Assembly: GCA_019638615.1 (NCBI GenBank)
Contig: JAHBTL010000008.1
Location: 62,001 to 126,000, forward strand
Source: Chitinophagaceae bacterium
GTDB taxonomy: Bacteria; Bacteroidota; Bacteroidia; Chitinophagales; Chitinophagaceae
Direction of reading: 5' to 3'
Length of the DNA stretch: 64,000 nt
Shown: positions 31,959 to 40,248 of the stretch, piece after piece
How positions within the stretch are numbered: the stretch's first letter is position 1
How the letters are laid out: each line of letters starts with the position of its first letter
The notes under the pieces: generated by a model
What the model was told of the DNA's origin: nothing
Seen by the model: the letters and a program-made list of their open reading frames with translations, nothing else
The model's database searches: none
Position numbers and translations under genes: made by a program

Positions 31959-31978
31959 CCAACATTTTTCTGGCATAT

Positions 31979-34900
31979 ATGGCAACGAAATATAAGGAAT
32001 ATACCGGGCTGAGCTTACCGTCGATAGAACAAGAAATACTTTCAAAATGGATTGAAAATCAAACATTTAAGAAAAGTATTTCGATACGCGACGGGGCACC
32101 ACCGTTTGTTTTCTACGAGGGTCCCCCAAGCGCTAACGGCATGCCCGGCATTCACCATGTGATATCCCGCACTTTAAAAGACCTGGTTTGCCGCTACAAG
32201 ACTATGCAGGGTTTCCAGGTAAAAAGAAAAGCGGGTTGGGATACACATGGTTTACCGGTGGAACTGGGTGTAGAGAAAATGCTTGGCATTACCAAGGAAG
32301 ATATCGGTAAGAAGATATCAATAGAAGAATACAATGCCACCTGCCGGAAAGAAGTATTAAAGTTTAAACATAAATGGGATGAGCTCACCCAGAAAATGGG
32401 ATACTGGGTGGATCTCTCCGATCCTTATATCACTTTCGACAACAACTACATTGAAACCCTGTGGTGGTGCCTCAGTGAATTGTATAAAAAAGGGCTGCTG
32501 TATGAAAGCGTAAGCATACAACCTTATTCCCCTGCCGCAGGAACCGGCTTAAGCTCCCATGAGCTGAACCAGCCGGGCACCTATAAGATGGTAAAAGATA
32601 CATCGGCTGTGGCAATGTTTAAAGCAGTTGACGATGGAAAAAGCAGGTTTCTTTTTGAAGCCGCAGGCAACGGAGAAGTTTTCTTCCTCGCATGGACTAC
32701 CACACCGTGGACGCTGCCATCGAATCTTGCGCTTACAGTAGGTGGTAACATTGAGTATGTATTGGTAAAAACACTTAATCCATATACACATTTACCTGTA
32801 AATGTAGTATTGGCAAAAAACCTTGTAAGCAGGTATTTTAAACCGGAAGACGAAAACGGCGATTTTGAGAATTATATTCCCGCCGCCGCCAGGCATCTTC
32901 CCTGGCAAATACTTACAAGCTTCCATGGACGCGATATTGAAGGATTACAATACGAACAACTGCTGCCCTTTGAGGCAAACACCCCTGCAGCTATAGAAAA
33001 AGAAACCCCGGGTGCAAAACCTTTTAGAATACTGGCGGGCGATTTTGTTACTACAGAAGATGGTACGGGCATAGTGCATACCGCACCTGCATTTGGAGCT
33101 GATGACTTCAGGGTAGGACAAAAAAACAATATCGGCATTGTAACGCTGGTGGATCGTGAGGGTAAATTTATTGATGGGGTAGGTGAATTCAGTGGACGTT
33201 ATGTAAAAAACTATAAAGATGAAAAGGATTATGTGGATGTGAACGTAGACATCTGCGTAAAGCTGAAAAAAGAGAACCGTGCTTTTAAAATAGAAAAATA
33301 CGAACACAACTACCCGCATTGCTGGCGTACCGATAAACCGGTATTGTATTACCCGCTCGATGCATGGTTCATTAAAACCACTGCCTTAAAAGACAGGATG
33401 GTTGAACTGAATAAAACCATCAACTGGAAACCCAAATCTACCGGCGAAGGAAGATTTGGCAACTGGCTGGAAAATATGGTTGACTGGAACCTGAGCCGCA
33501 GCCGTTACTGGGGCACACCTTTGCCGGTTTGGAGAACGGAAGACGGAGAAGAAGAAGTTTGTATTGGCTCCATAGACGAATTAAATACCGCCATCAAAAA
33601 AGCGAACGAAGTATTGGGTGGAGAGGTAAACAGGCATTATCTGCACGATGGTATCTTAGATCTTCATAAGCCATATGTGGATGAGGTGATATTAGTGAGT
33701 AAATCAGGTAAACCCATGAAACGGGTGCCCGATCTGGTGGATGTTTGGTTTGACAGTGGCGCGATGCCCTATGCGCAATGGCATTTCCCTTTTGAAAACA
33801 AAGAAATATTTGCCCAAAACTACCCGGCAGATTTCATTGCTGAAGGCGTAGACCAAACCCGTGGCTGGTTTTATACATTGCATGCTTTGGGCAGCCTGCT
33901 CAGGGAGTCTGTTCAGGAAGAACTTAAAAAGGCAGGTTTTGAGGTAAGCGATGAAAAATATCCGGGGCTGGCATATAAAACCTGTATTTCTAACGGGCTT
34001 GTGCTCGACAGGAACGGCAACAAAATGAGTAAGCGCCTGGGCAATGTGGTAGATCCGTTTAAAACCATTGAGCAGTTTGGCGCGGATGCCACCCGCTGGT
34101 ATCTGATCACCAATGCCTCTCCCTGGGATAGCCTGAAGTTTGACCTGGAAGGTATAAAGGAAGCACAGCGCAAATTCTTTGGCACACTGTATAATACTTA
34201 CCAGTTTTTAGCGCTGTATGCGAATGTGGATGGCTTTGCTTTTAAGGAAGATTATATTCCCCTGGCAGACCGCCCGGAAATAGACAGGTGGATCCTCTCA
34301 TCGCTTAACAGCCTTATTAAAAAGGTGACCGCTTATATGAACGACTATGAGCCCACCCACGCAGGAAGGGCAATAGAGGATTTTGTGGATGAACACCTGA
34401 GTAACTGGTACGTACGGCTATGCCGCCGACGTTTCTGGAAACCTGCCCGGCAAGGGCATTCAGACGGGGGAGAATATGAACATGATAAGATCTGCGCTTA
34501 TCAGACATTGTTTGAATGTCTTGAAACGGTAGTACGCCTAATGGCTCCGATTTCGCCTTTTTTCAGCGATGCGATCTTCTGTAACCTCAATGCGGTTTCA
34601 GGCAGGCACCGGGCGGAATCTATACACCATACTTTATTCCCGGTGGCAGATGCCGGTGTAATAGATGAGGGACTGGAAGAACGCATGCAACTGGCGCAGG
34701 ATATTTCTTCTTTAATATTATCGCTGCGCAAAAAAGTGAATATTAAAGTGCGGCAACCCCTGCAAAAAGTGCTGATACCGATTTTAAATCCTGTCATGAA
34801 AACACAGATCGAGAAGGTGGAAACGCTTATCAAAACAGAGGTTAATATTAAAGAAATAGAATATATTACAGAAAATAACGGTTTCATCAGCAAGAAGATA

Positions 34901-35413
34901 AAACCCAACTTTGTAGCGCTCGGTAAAAAGCTGGGGCCTAAAATGAAGCTGGTTACCAGTGCTTTAGCTACTTTTAGCCAGGAAGACATCAGCATCATTG
35001 AACGCGAAGGAGTATATAATCTCCGGTTAAACGATGAAGTAATCCCGCTTCAGCTGAGCGAGGTTGAAATACAAAGCGAAGACGTGCCCGGTTGGATTGT
35101 AGCCAATAAAGGAGCTTTAACGGCTGCGCTGGATGTTACCATCACTCCCGTACTGGAAAACGAGGGAAATGCCCGCGAGCTTGTCAACCGTATTCAAAAA
35201 ATCCGGAAAGACAGCGGGTACGAATTAACAGATCGTATTTTGGTGAAACTGTCTGAAAATCCGGAGCTCAAACCATCGATCAGTGAATTTAATACATATA
35301 TTTGCGCCGAAATTTTGGCAGATAAATTAGAATGGGTAGCAGATATTACGGATGGTATTGAAATTGAAGTAAATGACATAACTTTAAAAATCTTAGTGAC
35401 CAAAAAAGCATAA
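31979..35413 (+). CDS. ileS: Isoleucine-tRNA ligase, eukaryote-like class (IleRS2), with inverted HIGH motif
   Basis: A 1,144-residue class I synthetase, longer than the roughly 940 residues of E. coli IleRS. Catalytic features are GPPSANGMPGIHH (48-60), WDTHGLPVE, the editing-domain stretch FLAWTTTPWTLPSN, SRSRYWGTPLPVW and the KMSKS loop GNKMSKRLGN. The C-terminal region lacks the zinc-cysteine cluster of bacterial IleRS1, which, with the length, points to IleRS2. The usual HxGH signature is here GIHH (57-60), so its first and third positions are swapped. IleRS2 enzymes resist mupirocin, and GxHH forms are reported as hyper-resistant. The start ATG 31979 replaces an open frame from 31892. 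The DksA-like gene follows after three bases. Confidence 0.95.
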   Translation: MATKYKEYTGLSLPSIEQEILSKWIENQTFKKSISIRDGAPPFVFYEGPPSANGMPGIHHVISRTLKDLVCRYKTMQGFQVKRKAGWDTHGLPVELGVEKMLGITKEDIGKKISIEEYNATCRKEVLKFKHKWDELTQKMGYWVDLSDPYITFDNNYIETLWWCLSELYKKGLLYESVSIQPYSPAAGTGLSSHELNQPGTYKMVKDTSAVAMFKAVDDGKSRFLFEAAGNGEVFFLAWTTTPWTLPSNLALTVGGNIEYVLVKTLNPYTHLPVNVVLAKNLVSRYFKPEDENGDFENYIPAAARHLPWQILTSFHGRDIEGLQYEQLLPFEANTPAAIEKETPGAKPFRILAGDFVTTEDGTGIVHTAPAFGADDFRVGQKNNIGIVTLVDREGKFIDGVGEFSGRYVKNYKDEKDYVDVNVDICVKLKKENRAFKIEKYEHNYPHCWRTDKPVLYYPLDAWFIKTTALKDRMVELNKTINWKPKSTGEGRFGNWLENMVDWNLSRSRYWGTPLPVWRTEDGEEEVCIGSIDELNTAIKKANEVLGGEVNRHYLHDGILDLHKPYVDEVILVSKSGKPMKRVPDLVDVWFDSGAMPYAQWHFPFENKEIFAQNYPADFIAEGVDQTRGWFYTLHALGSLLRESVQEELKKAGFEVSDEKYPGLAYKTCISNGLVLDRNGNKMSKRLGNVVDPFKTIEQFGADATRWYLITNASPWDSLKFDLEGIKEAQRKFFGTLYNTYQFLALYANVDGFAFKEDYIPLADRPEIDRWILSSLNSLIKKVTAYMNDYEPTHAGRAIEDFVDEHLSNWYVRLCRRRFWKPARQGHSDGGEYEHDKICAYQTLFECLETVVRLMAPISPFFSDAIFCNLNAVSGRHRAESIHHTLFPVADAGVIDEGLEERMQLAQDISSLILSLRKKVNIKVRQPLQKVLIPILNPVMKTQIEKVETLIKTEVNIKEIEYITENNGFISKKIKPNFVALGKKLGPKMKLVTSALATFSQEDISIIEREGVYNLRLNDEVIPLQLSEVEIQSEDVPGWIVANKGALTAALDVTITPVLENEGNARELVNRIQKIRKDSGYELTDRILVKLSENPELKPSISEFNTYICAEILADKLEWVADITDGIEIEVNDITLKILVTKKA

Positions 35414-35416
35414 TGC

Positions 35417-36262
35417 ATGGCGACTAACAAAAAAGTAGCAAAAAAAGCTGCACCAGCGAAAGCGGCCAAATCTGTAAAACAAGCTTCCAAAAAAGTTGCA
35501 AAGCCTTCGAAACCAGCGCCGAAGAAAGCTGCCAAACCTGTTAAACAGGCAAAGACGGCTAAACCGGTAGCCAAGAAACCGGCGGCTAAACCTGCCAAAA
35601 AGGCGGAAGCTAAAAAAACAACGCCTGCACCAGTTAAAAAACCAGTTGCACCGGTAAAGGAAACTCCTGTAAAAAAGGCAGTACACCAGGCGCCGGTTGC
35701 TCAGGTAAAACCATCTGTGGCCACCAAACCGGCTAAAGTTGCCGCAAAAGCAGAAGAAAGCAAGCCGGCAAAACCCGTTGTTATTCCTAAGCTGAGCACC
35801 AATACGGCAAGGAAATATGAACCGGAATTTACGCAATCTGTGCTGGATAAGCCGGCAACACAACAAAATGGACCCATAATGAGATATAGTGATGCAGAAT
35901 TAACTGAATTCAGAGACCTGATACAACGTAAACTGGAGGCAGCAAAAAAGGAATTGAACTACCTGCAGGGTTTAATTACCCGTAAAGACGATATGGGAGG
36001 AGATGAAAGCGAAAACAGGTATATGACTATGGAAGATGGCAGCATAAGCATGGAAAGAGAGCAATTAAGCCAGATGGCCAGCCGCCAGATCCAATATATT
36101 GATCACCTGGAAAAGGCGATGATGCGCATAGAGAATAAAACATATGGTATTTGCAGGATAACAGGCAAACTCATAGACAAAGCCCGCTTGCGCGCTGTAC
36201 CTCATGCTACTTTAAGCATCGAAGCAAAAATGGGTTACGCTAAAAATCCCAATGTTCAATAG
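35417..36262 (+). CDS. DksA/TraR-like protein with histone H1-like N-terminal tail
   Basis: A 281-residue two-part protein. Residues 1-150 are Lys/Ala/Pro-rich, with repeats such as KKVAKPSKPAPKKAAKP and AKPVAKKPAAKPAKKAE, like the tail of histone H1 or bacterial H1 homologues. Residues 155-281 form a DksA/TraR-like domain: MRYSDAELTEFRDLI, a coiled coil, then YGICRITGKLIDKARLRAVPHA. The DksA zinc finger is reduced to one Cys, as in other Bacteroidota members. The domain begins at Met155 (ATG 35879), the usual start of short family members, so an internal start could give a 127-residue product. It lies three bases after ileS. It is likely to bind DNA through the tail and RNA polymerase through the domain; both are inferred. 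Confidence 0.85.
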   Translation: MATNKKVAKKAAPAKAAKSVKQASKKVAKPSKPAPKKAAKPVKQAKTAKPVAKKPAAKPAKKAEAKKTTPAPVKKPVAPVKETPVKKAVHQAPVAQVKPSVATKPAKVAAKAEESKPAKPVVIPKLSTNTARKYEPEFTQSVLDKPATQQNGPIMRYSDAELTEFRDLIQRKLEAAKKELNYLQGLITRKDDMGGDESENRYMTMEDGSISMEREQLSQMASRQIQYIDHLEKAMMRIENKTYGICRITGKLIDKARLRAVPHATLSIEAKMGYAKNPNVQ

Positions 36263-36281
36263 CATTTATTTCCATTTCTTC

Positions 36282-36316
36282 AACCGGATGCATTCAACAC
36301 AGCATCCGGTTTTTTA
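36282..36316 (+). terminator. Rho-independent terminator of ileS-dksA-like unit
   Basis: Stem AACCGGATGC / GCATCCGGTT with a 10-base loop, followed by a TTTTTT run. Confidence 0.88.
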
Positions 36317-36350
36317 TTGCAGACCGGCTTATGATTTGCATGATCACGGA

Positions 36351-36833
36351 TCATTTTGAGGGAATTTTCGCTTTCAGCAATACCCGCGCTTCATGTAATT
36401 CATCGCTGTTGTGAAATACATTTTTGGGAAGTAAAAAAAAGCTGCGCGGGCTGAAATACAAATGAAAGAAATGAGGGGTTTCCATCATTTCGCTGAACTC
36501 TCTCCACGCCCAGGTTTTGGTACTGCCCCGGCCGCTATCTATAAAAAAATGATTTTCTTCAAGGCTTACGTTAAAAGTATCTTTGAAAGTATTCGACTTT
36601 TTATAAATAGCAGCCGGAAGCCACCAGAAAAAGGCCAGCATGCTGAGTATCCACAAAAAAGAACTGATGAGGAAAGCCAGGGGAGTTACTTTTTTATAAA
36701 AAAAGAGCGCGGCGGCAAAAAGCGCGAATACGTTCACCAAAATGATCATCAGCTTAATTTCCCTTTTACTGATGAAATGATATCTTAAGGCCTGTAATAC
36801 CTGCGATTTTTGATAGCTTACTTTTACCTGCAT
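36351..36833 (-). CDS. YcxB-like membrane protein
   Basis: A 160-residue protein with two adjacent membrane helices (about 28-45 and 50-70; LMIILVNVFALFAAALFF, LAFLISSFLWILSMLAFFWWLP). A C-terminal beta-rich part includes HFFIDSGRGSTKTWAWREFSEMMETPHFFHLYFS and ends FHNSDELHEARVLLKAKI. This is the layout of the YcxB-like C-terminal domain family of unknown function. ATG 36833 (MQVKVSYQKSQ) is preferred to the longer frame from 36971, whose first 46 residues overlap a separate small lipoprotein gene. Confidence 0.72.
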   Translation of the reverse strand: MQVKVSYQKSQVLQALRYHFISKREIKLMIILVNVFALFAAALFFYKKVTPLAFLISSFLWILSMLAFFWWLPAAIYKKSNTFKDTFNVSLEENHFFIDSGRGSTKTWAWREFSEMMETPHFFHLYFSPRSFFLLPKNVFHNSDELHEARVLLKAKIPSK

Positions 36834-36952
36834 AACGATATGAAGATATAAAAAGAAAAGTTTAAACAAGAAGCACACAATTAATTCTTGTTTAAACTGT
36901 CGGCTCCGATACCGGAGTTCAGAATACATTGATAAAATAACCCGCTTTTCAA

Positions 36953-37075
36953 TTAGCGGATGCTCCTGCATTTCTTTTTGCTACCATTCCAATGAGCTGC
37001 CTGGTAAGGTGTAATAGATTGAGCACAGGATGAAACAAAAATTACAACCAATAAGAAAACAATCAATCTTTTCAT
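36953..37075 (-). CDS. Tiny lipoprotein, 40 residues
   Basis: ATG at 37075 opens a 40-codon frame: a hydrophobic start MKRLIVFLLVVIFVSSC with the lipobox VSSC (Cys17), then AQSITPYQAAHW and a basic Cys-containing end KKKCRSIR, stop at 36953. A charged start, hydrophobic core and lipobox make it a convincing exported lipoprotein. From memory, tiny lipoproteins with a TPYQAA-like stretch recur in Bacteroidota, so this could be a real family. It lies 120 bases upstream of the YcxB-like gene on the same strand. Confidence 0.65.
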   Translation of the reverse strand: MKRLIVFLLVVIFVSSCAQSITPYQAAHWNGSKKKCRSIR

Positions 37076-37504
37076 TTTTGCGATTTAAGTGAACAGAAGC
37101 ATTGTGGCGCTTCATCAGGCTGCGTCCGGATTAAAAAGACCAGTATGTGATCCTTTCTATTCTCCGTTTATTGAATACAAAGAAACTACCGGGATTGCAC
37201 CTGTACAAGGCATGCATGTTGATATTCTATGGTATATGCCAATACTTCTGCAAAATGCTAAAATCGCCTAAAACAATCCTTTTGGCGATAAACAACATCT
37301 GATCCTATGCAATAACTCCATTATGCGATTGATATTTCATAACAGCATAAAAAAACCATCCCGCTTCCCGGTTCAGGTTTTGGCGCATATTTCAATTCAT
37401 GCTTGTGTAAAACTTACAGCTCTGCTGGTTTTGTAACCAATACGTTTGGTCAAAAAAGCTGCATCATTTGTTCCTTACTTTGAGACCGTGATCCGTGGGT
37501 ATTC
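37076..37504. other. About 430 bases with no recognised feature
   Basis: A 60-codon frame starting with GTG (37089-37271) is present but has no protein-like pattern. No repeat, promoter or RNA gene is seen. The minus-strand terminator of the DUF4397 gene borders it on the right. Confidence 0.5.
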
Positions 37505-37545
37505 AAAAAAAACCTGTAGCTGTGCATTTTGCATAACTACAGGTT
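37505..37545 (-). terminator. Rho-independent terminator of the DUF4397 gene
   Basis: On the minus strand AACCTGTAG pairs with CTACAGGTT across a 17-base loop and runs into TTTTTTTT. Confidence 0.7.
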
Positions 37546-37611
37546 ACCGTTTTGCCGGGAGTGTACCGGCTACCTATGCAGTATGTAATTCATCCACATT
37601 GTTCCGGGAAT

Positions 37612-38388
37612 TTATTTAATTACGATGTTACCGGGAACTGCCCTTGAAACTCCATTTGAGTTTGCATCTTCAGTGAGTGTTCCATTTTCTATATAACGTA
37701 TCTGAACATTTTGATCCGTTTCCGTTGACCCCGGCACGCCAATTAACAATACCGTATATACCTTTTTATCTTCAACTGTAATGGAACGATTGGTCTGGAT
37801 AGCGGAACCATCATTCACATCAATTGTAATACTCCCCGGGGCTACCGCAGTAAATCCGGAAACATTGGTGAATTGCGCGTTTTCATCTATTACATCGCCC
37901 GTATTGTCTGTCACCACTACCTTAGGCTGGCTTACAGAGTCTGCAATCGCGTTTATGTAACGAATGTAAGCCTTACCCGATGTTGCTGAAAGCGTATCAA
38001 GGGGATCGTTTACTATGATATTTTTATACGCATCTCCATATCCTGTCAGGAACAACGAATAATATTTATCCTGGTCGAATGTATGATCAAGGTTCGTAAT
38101 AGTGTTGCCGGTAGAAGCGTCAAAAGCTGTGACGGTCCGGGAACCCGTGTATATGCCAAGATAACCACCTGTATAATTAGGATAAGTCAATGGAGCATTG
38201 GTGAGATTATTCCCCGAAAGGGTAAAACCAATTCCTTCTTTTTCTGGCGCCAGATTAAAAGCCATTAACCCGGCTACCGGTATATCAGGATTTTCATTAT
38301 CCGATTTCTTACATGACGCAAAGATCAATAACAATGCCGCTACACCAGCTACAGCAAGCAGGGCGTGGATACTAAAAAACTTTTTCAT
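37612..38388 (-). CDS. DUF4397 domain lipoprotein
   Basis: A 258-residue lipoprotein with an N-terminal helix and lipobox FASC (Cys26). The mature part has the DUF4397 pattern of surface Bacteroidota proteins: YTGGYLGIYTGSRTVTAFDA, KYYSLFLTGYGDAYKN, KAYIRYINAIADSVSQPKVVV and GSITIDVNDGSAIQTNRSITVEDKKVYTVLLIG. It is probably a beta-sandwich protein on the outer membrane. Function is unknown. It is monocistronic, followed by a hairpin terminator. Confidence 0.8.
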   Translation of the reverse strand: MKKFFSIHALLAVAGVAALLLIFASCKKSDNENPDIPVAGLMAFNLAPEKEGIGFTLSGNNLTNAPLTYPNYTGGYLGIYTGSRTVTAFDASTGNTITNLDHTFDQDKYYSLFLTGYGDAYKNIIVNDPLDTLSATSGKAYIRYINAIADSVSQPKVVVTDNTGDVIDENAQFTNVSGFTAVAPGSITIDVNDGSAIQTNRSITVEDKKVYTVLLIGVPGSTETDQNVQIRYIENGTLTEDANSNGVSRAVPGNIVIK

Positions 38389-39058
38389 ACACTTTTCTCC
38401 TCCTGTTTAATGTTAAATAATAAAGGGCTTAATCATTATTTTATATTTTAAGCCACTCTTACAGTTAGGAAAAAATAATGCCAAAGGAGCTTTTACTGTT
38501 TGGTTTTGGTATATGTTAACAGTTATCGCCTGCAACGAAAACAGTGAAAAAATATTTCAGTAAATAATTGTTTTTAACAAAATAAAAACACAACTATACT
38601 GCCATACACAGGTATACCTGTTTCCCGCATGCATTGGTTTTTACACCGTAGCTACGGTCCGCTTTTGTACACAAGGATAGCACCTATGGTGCATAGGCTT
38701 ATTGCTATTATTTCTAAAAGCAGGTAGCCCTCTATGAAGCATAATAACAGCTCGTTATTGCGCCATAGGTGCAACCCGTTTGTAACCACCTGATCTTTAC
38801 TTCTCCCTGCGCCGCAGGTGCAGCCCTCTTTATCCAGGTATGAAGAATCTCCGCAAAGCGCCTGAAAAAACCGGAACTTTTTTTTCCGGAGGCAAATAAC
38901 TCTTTTTACAATTGTTATATGATGACATTAACAAGACTCGCCCGGTTGTTTTTCATTACATGTGAGGAATCCGTTCCTTAAATTATCCCAAGGTGTAAAC
39001 GCAGAAAGTTGTAGATTAGCGGCGTTCACCTATCAGCCGGCAAATAACAATCTCTTAT
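38389..39058. other. 670-base gap, largely occupied by one repeat element
   Basis: Holds the palindrome-rich element 38645-38825. The rest is AT-rich with no recognised gene. Divergent promoters for the DUF4397 and hydrolase genes should lie at its ends but no clear TAnnTTTG was found. Confidence 0.5.
38645..38825. repeat. Palindrome-rich noncoding repeat element
   Basis: In order: ACCGTAGCTACGGT (38645-38658), GCACCTATGGTGC (38680-38692), AATAAC-N5-GTTATT (38743-38759), GCCATAGGTGCA (38762-38773) and GCCGCAGGTGCAG (38811-38823). The last two are variants of one word and relate to the second palindrome. From memory, similar sequences recur between genes in Bacteroidota, but only this copy is in the window. 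Confidence 0.5.
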
Positions 39059-40126
39059 ATGTTCCGTAAAACAGGATTTCGCATAATGGTTGCCGTCGCG
39101 GCAATATTGTTTATAGTATACCTGCTGGGCCCACATCCTGAAAAGCCTGTATATACCAATGCCATGCCTGAAGTTCCGGGAGATGCAGCAGCGCTTGAAA
39201 ACTATATACGCAGCAATGAAGCGAAACATGCACTAAAACCAAACAATGAAGCCAGGATCGTTTGGTTCAATGATTCGCTTAAAAATAAAACCGACTACGC
39301 TATTGTATACCTTCATGGATTTTCCGCCAGCCAGGAAGAAGGCAGACCCATTCATACAAATATTGCAAAAGAGTTCGGGTGTAACCTTTATCTTGCAAGG
39401 CTGGCCGAACACGGGTTGGATACAGCAGAGCCTATGAAGAATCTTACCGCTACTGCATACTGGGAAAGCAGCAAAGAAGCATTGGCTATAGGAAAACAAC
39501 TGGGCAACAAAGTAATTCTCATGGGCACTTCAACCGGCGGCACCAATGTGCTTCAACTGGCAGCCGCCTACCCCAACGACATAAGCGCTCTCGTATTATT
39601 AAGTCCGAACATTGCCATCTTTAACGACAAATCGTGGTTGCTGAACAATCACTGGGGCTTGCAGCTTGCTGAATGGATCACGGGGGACCCGTATGTTACA
39701 TCGGCAGACACTCGCCCAATTTATAGGCAATACTGGTATTACCGCTATCCGTTGGTTGCTGCTACTCAATTGCAGGAATATCTTGAAACGACTATGACTG
39801 ACGAAACTTTCGAAAAAGTAAAACAACCGGTATTAATGCTCTATTATTACAAGGACGATGTGCACCAGGATAGTGTGGTAAGCGTTCCGGCTATGCTGAA
39901 AATGTTTGACGCGCTTGGCACACCCGTATCACAAAAGGTAAAGGCAGCAATGCCCAATGCCCAAAACCATGTATTAGGCAGCTATATCAGGTCAAAAGAT
40001 TTGCTGGGCGTTCAAAAAGAGATTGAAAAATTTTTAGAGAACCAGCTTCATCTTACCAAAACAGATCAATCCATTACAAACGAAGGAGCTTCAGCTACCA
40101 TCAGCATTACCGGTAATGACAGGTAG
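39059..40126 (+). CDS. Alpha/beta hydrolase, membrane-anchored or exported
   Basis: A 355-residue alpha/beta hydrolase. An N-terminal hydrophobic segment (about 8-24) acts as an anchor or signal. The oxyanion region is IVYLHGFSASQEEG, the nucleophile elbow is MGTSTGG (Ser about 163), and the acid lies in LMLYYYKDD with the catalytic histidine in NAQNHVLG. It resembles the serine aminopeptidase/monoacylglycerol-lipase-type hydrolases. Substrate is unknown. The last 30 residues are a polar tail. It stands alone between the repeat gap and the T9SS pseudogene. Confidence 0.82.
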   Translation: MFRKTGFRIMVAVAAILFIVYLLGPHPEKPVYTNAMPEVPGDAAALENYIRSNEAKHALKPNNEARIVWFNDSLKNKTDYAIVYLHGFSASQEEGRPIHTNIAKEFGCNLYLARLAEHGLDTAEPMKNLTATAYWESSKEALAIGKQLGNKVILMGTSTGGTNVLQLAAAYPNDISALVLLSPNIAIFNDKSWLLNNHWGLQLAEWITGDPYVTSADTRPIYRQYWYYRYPLVAATQLQEYLETTMTDETFEKVKQPVLMLYYYKDDVHQDSVVSVPAMLKMFDALGTPVSQKVKAAMPNAQNHVLGSYIRSKDLLGVQKEIEKFLENQLHLTKTDQSITNEGASATISITGNDR

Positions 40127-40248
40127 CAATAATACTTTCACAATTACCCAAAGACTCTGTTTTTATACATTTTGATTTCTTGAGAATATCCTTTTGTTGG
40201 TTGTTTTGAGTAACTATTTTTTACAAAGGATTGATTCCGGTTATCTCA

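Larger units (their letters stand above)
31279..31978. other. 700-base gap with terminator, hairpins and a doubtful small ORF
   Basis: Contains a terminator (31300-31327), about 270 bases with nothing recognisable, two hairpins at 31612-31672, a possible 59-residue frame (31695-31874) and a TAACTTCG promoter-like element (31951-31958) for ileS. Confidence 0.6.

Noticed and set aside
36834-36971. N-terminal extension of the YcxB-like gene
   Set aside because: The shorter start matches the family layout and the extension overlaps another small gene.
37089-37271. 60-codon frame starting with GTG downstream of the small lipoprotein gene
   Set aside because: No recognisable pattern, weak start, and surrounding sequence is noncoding in character.
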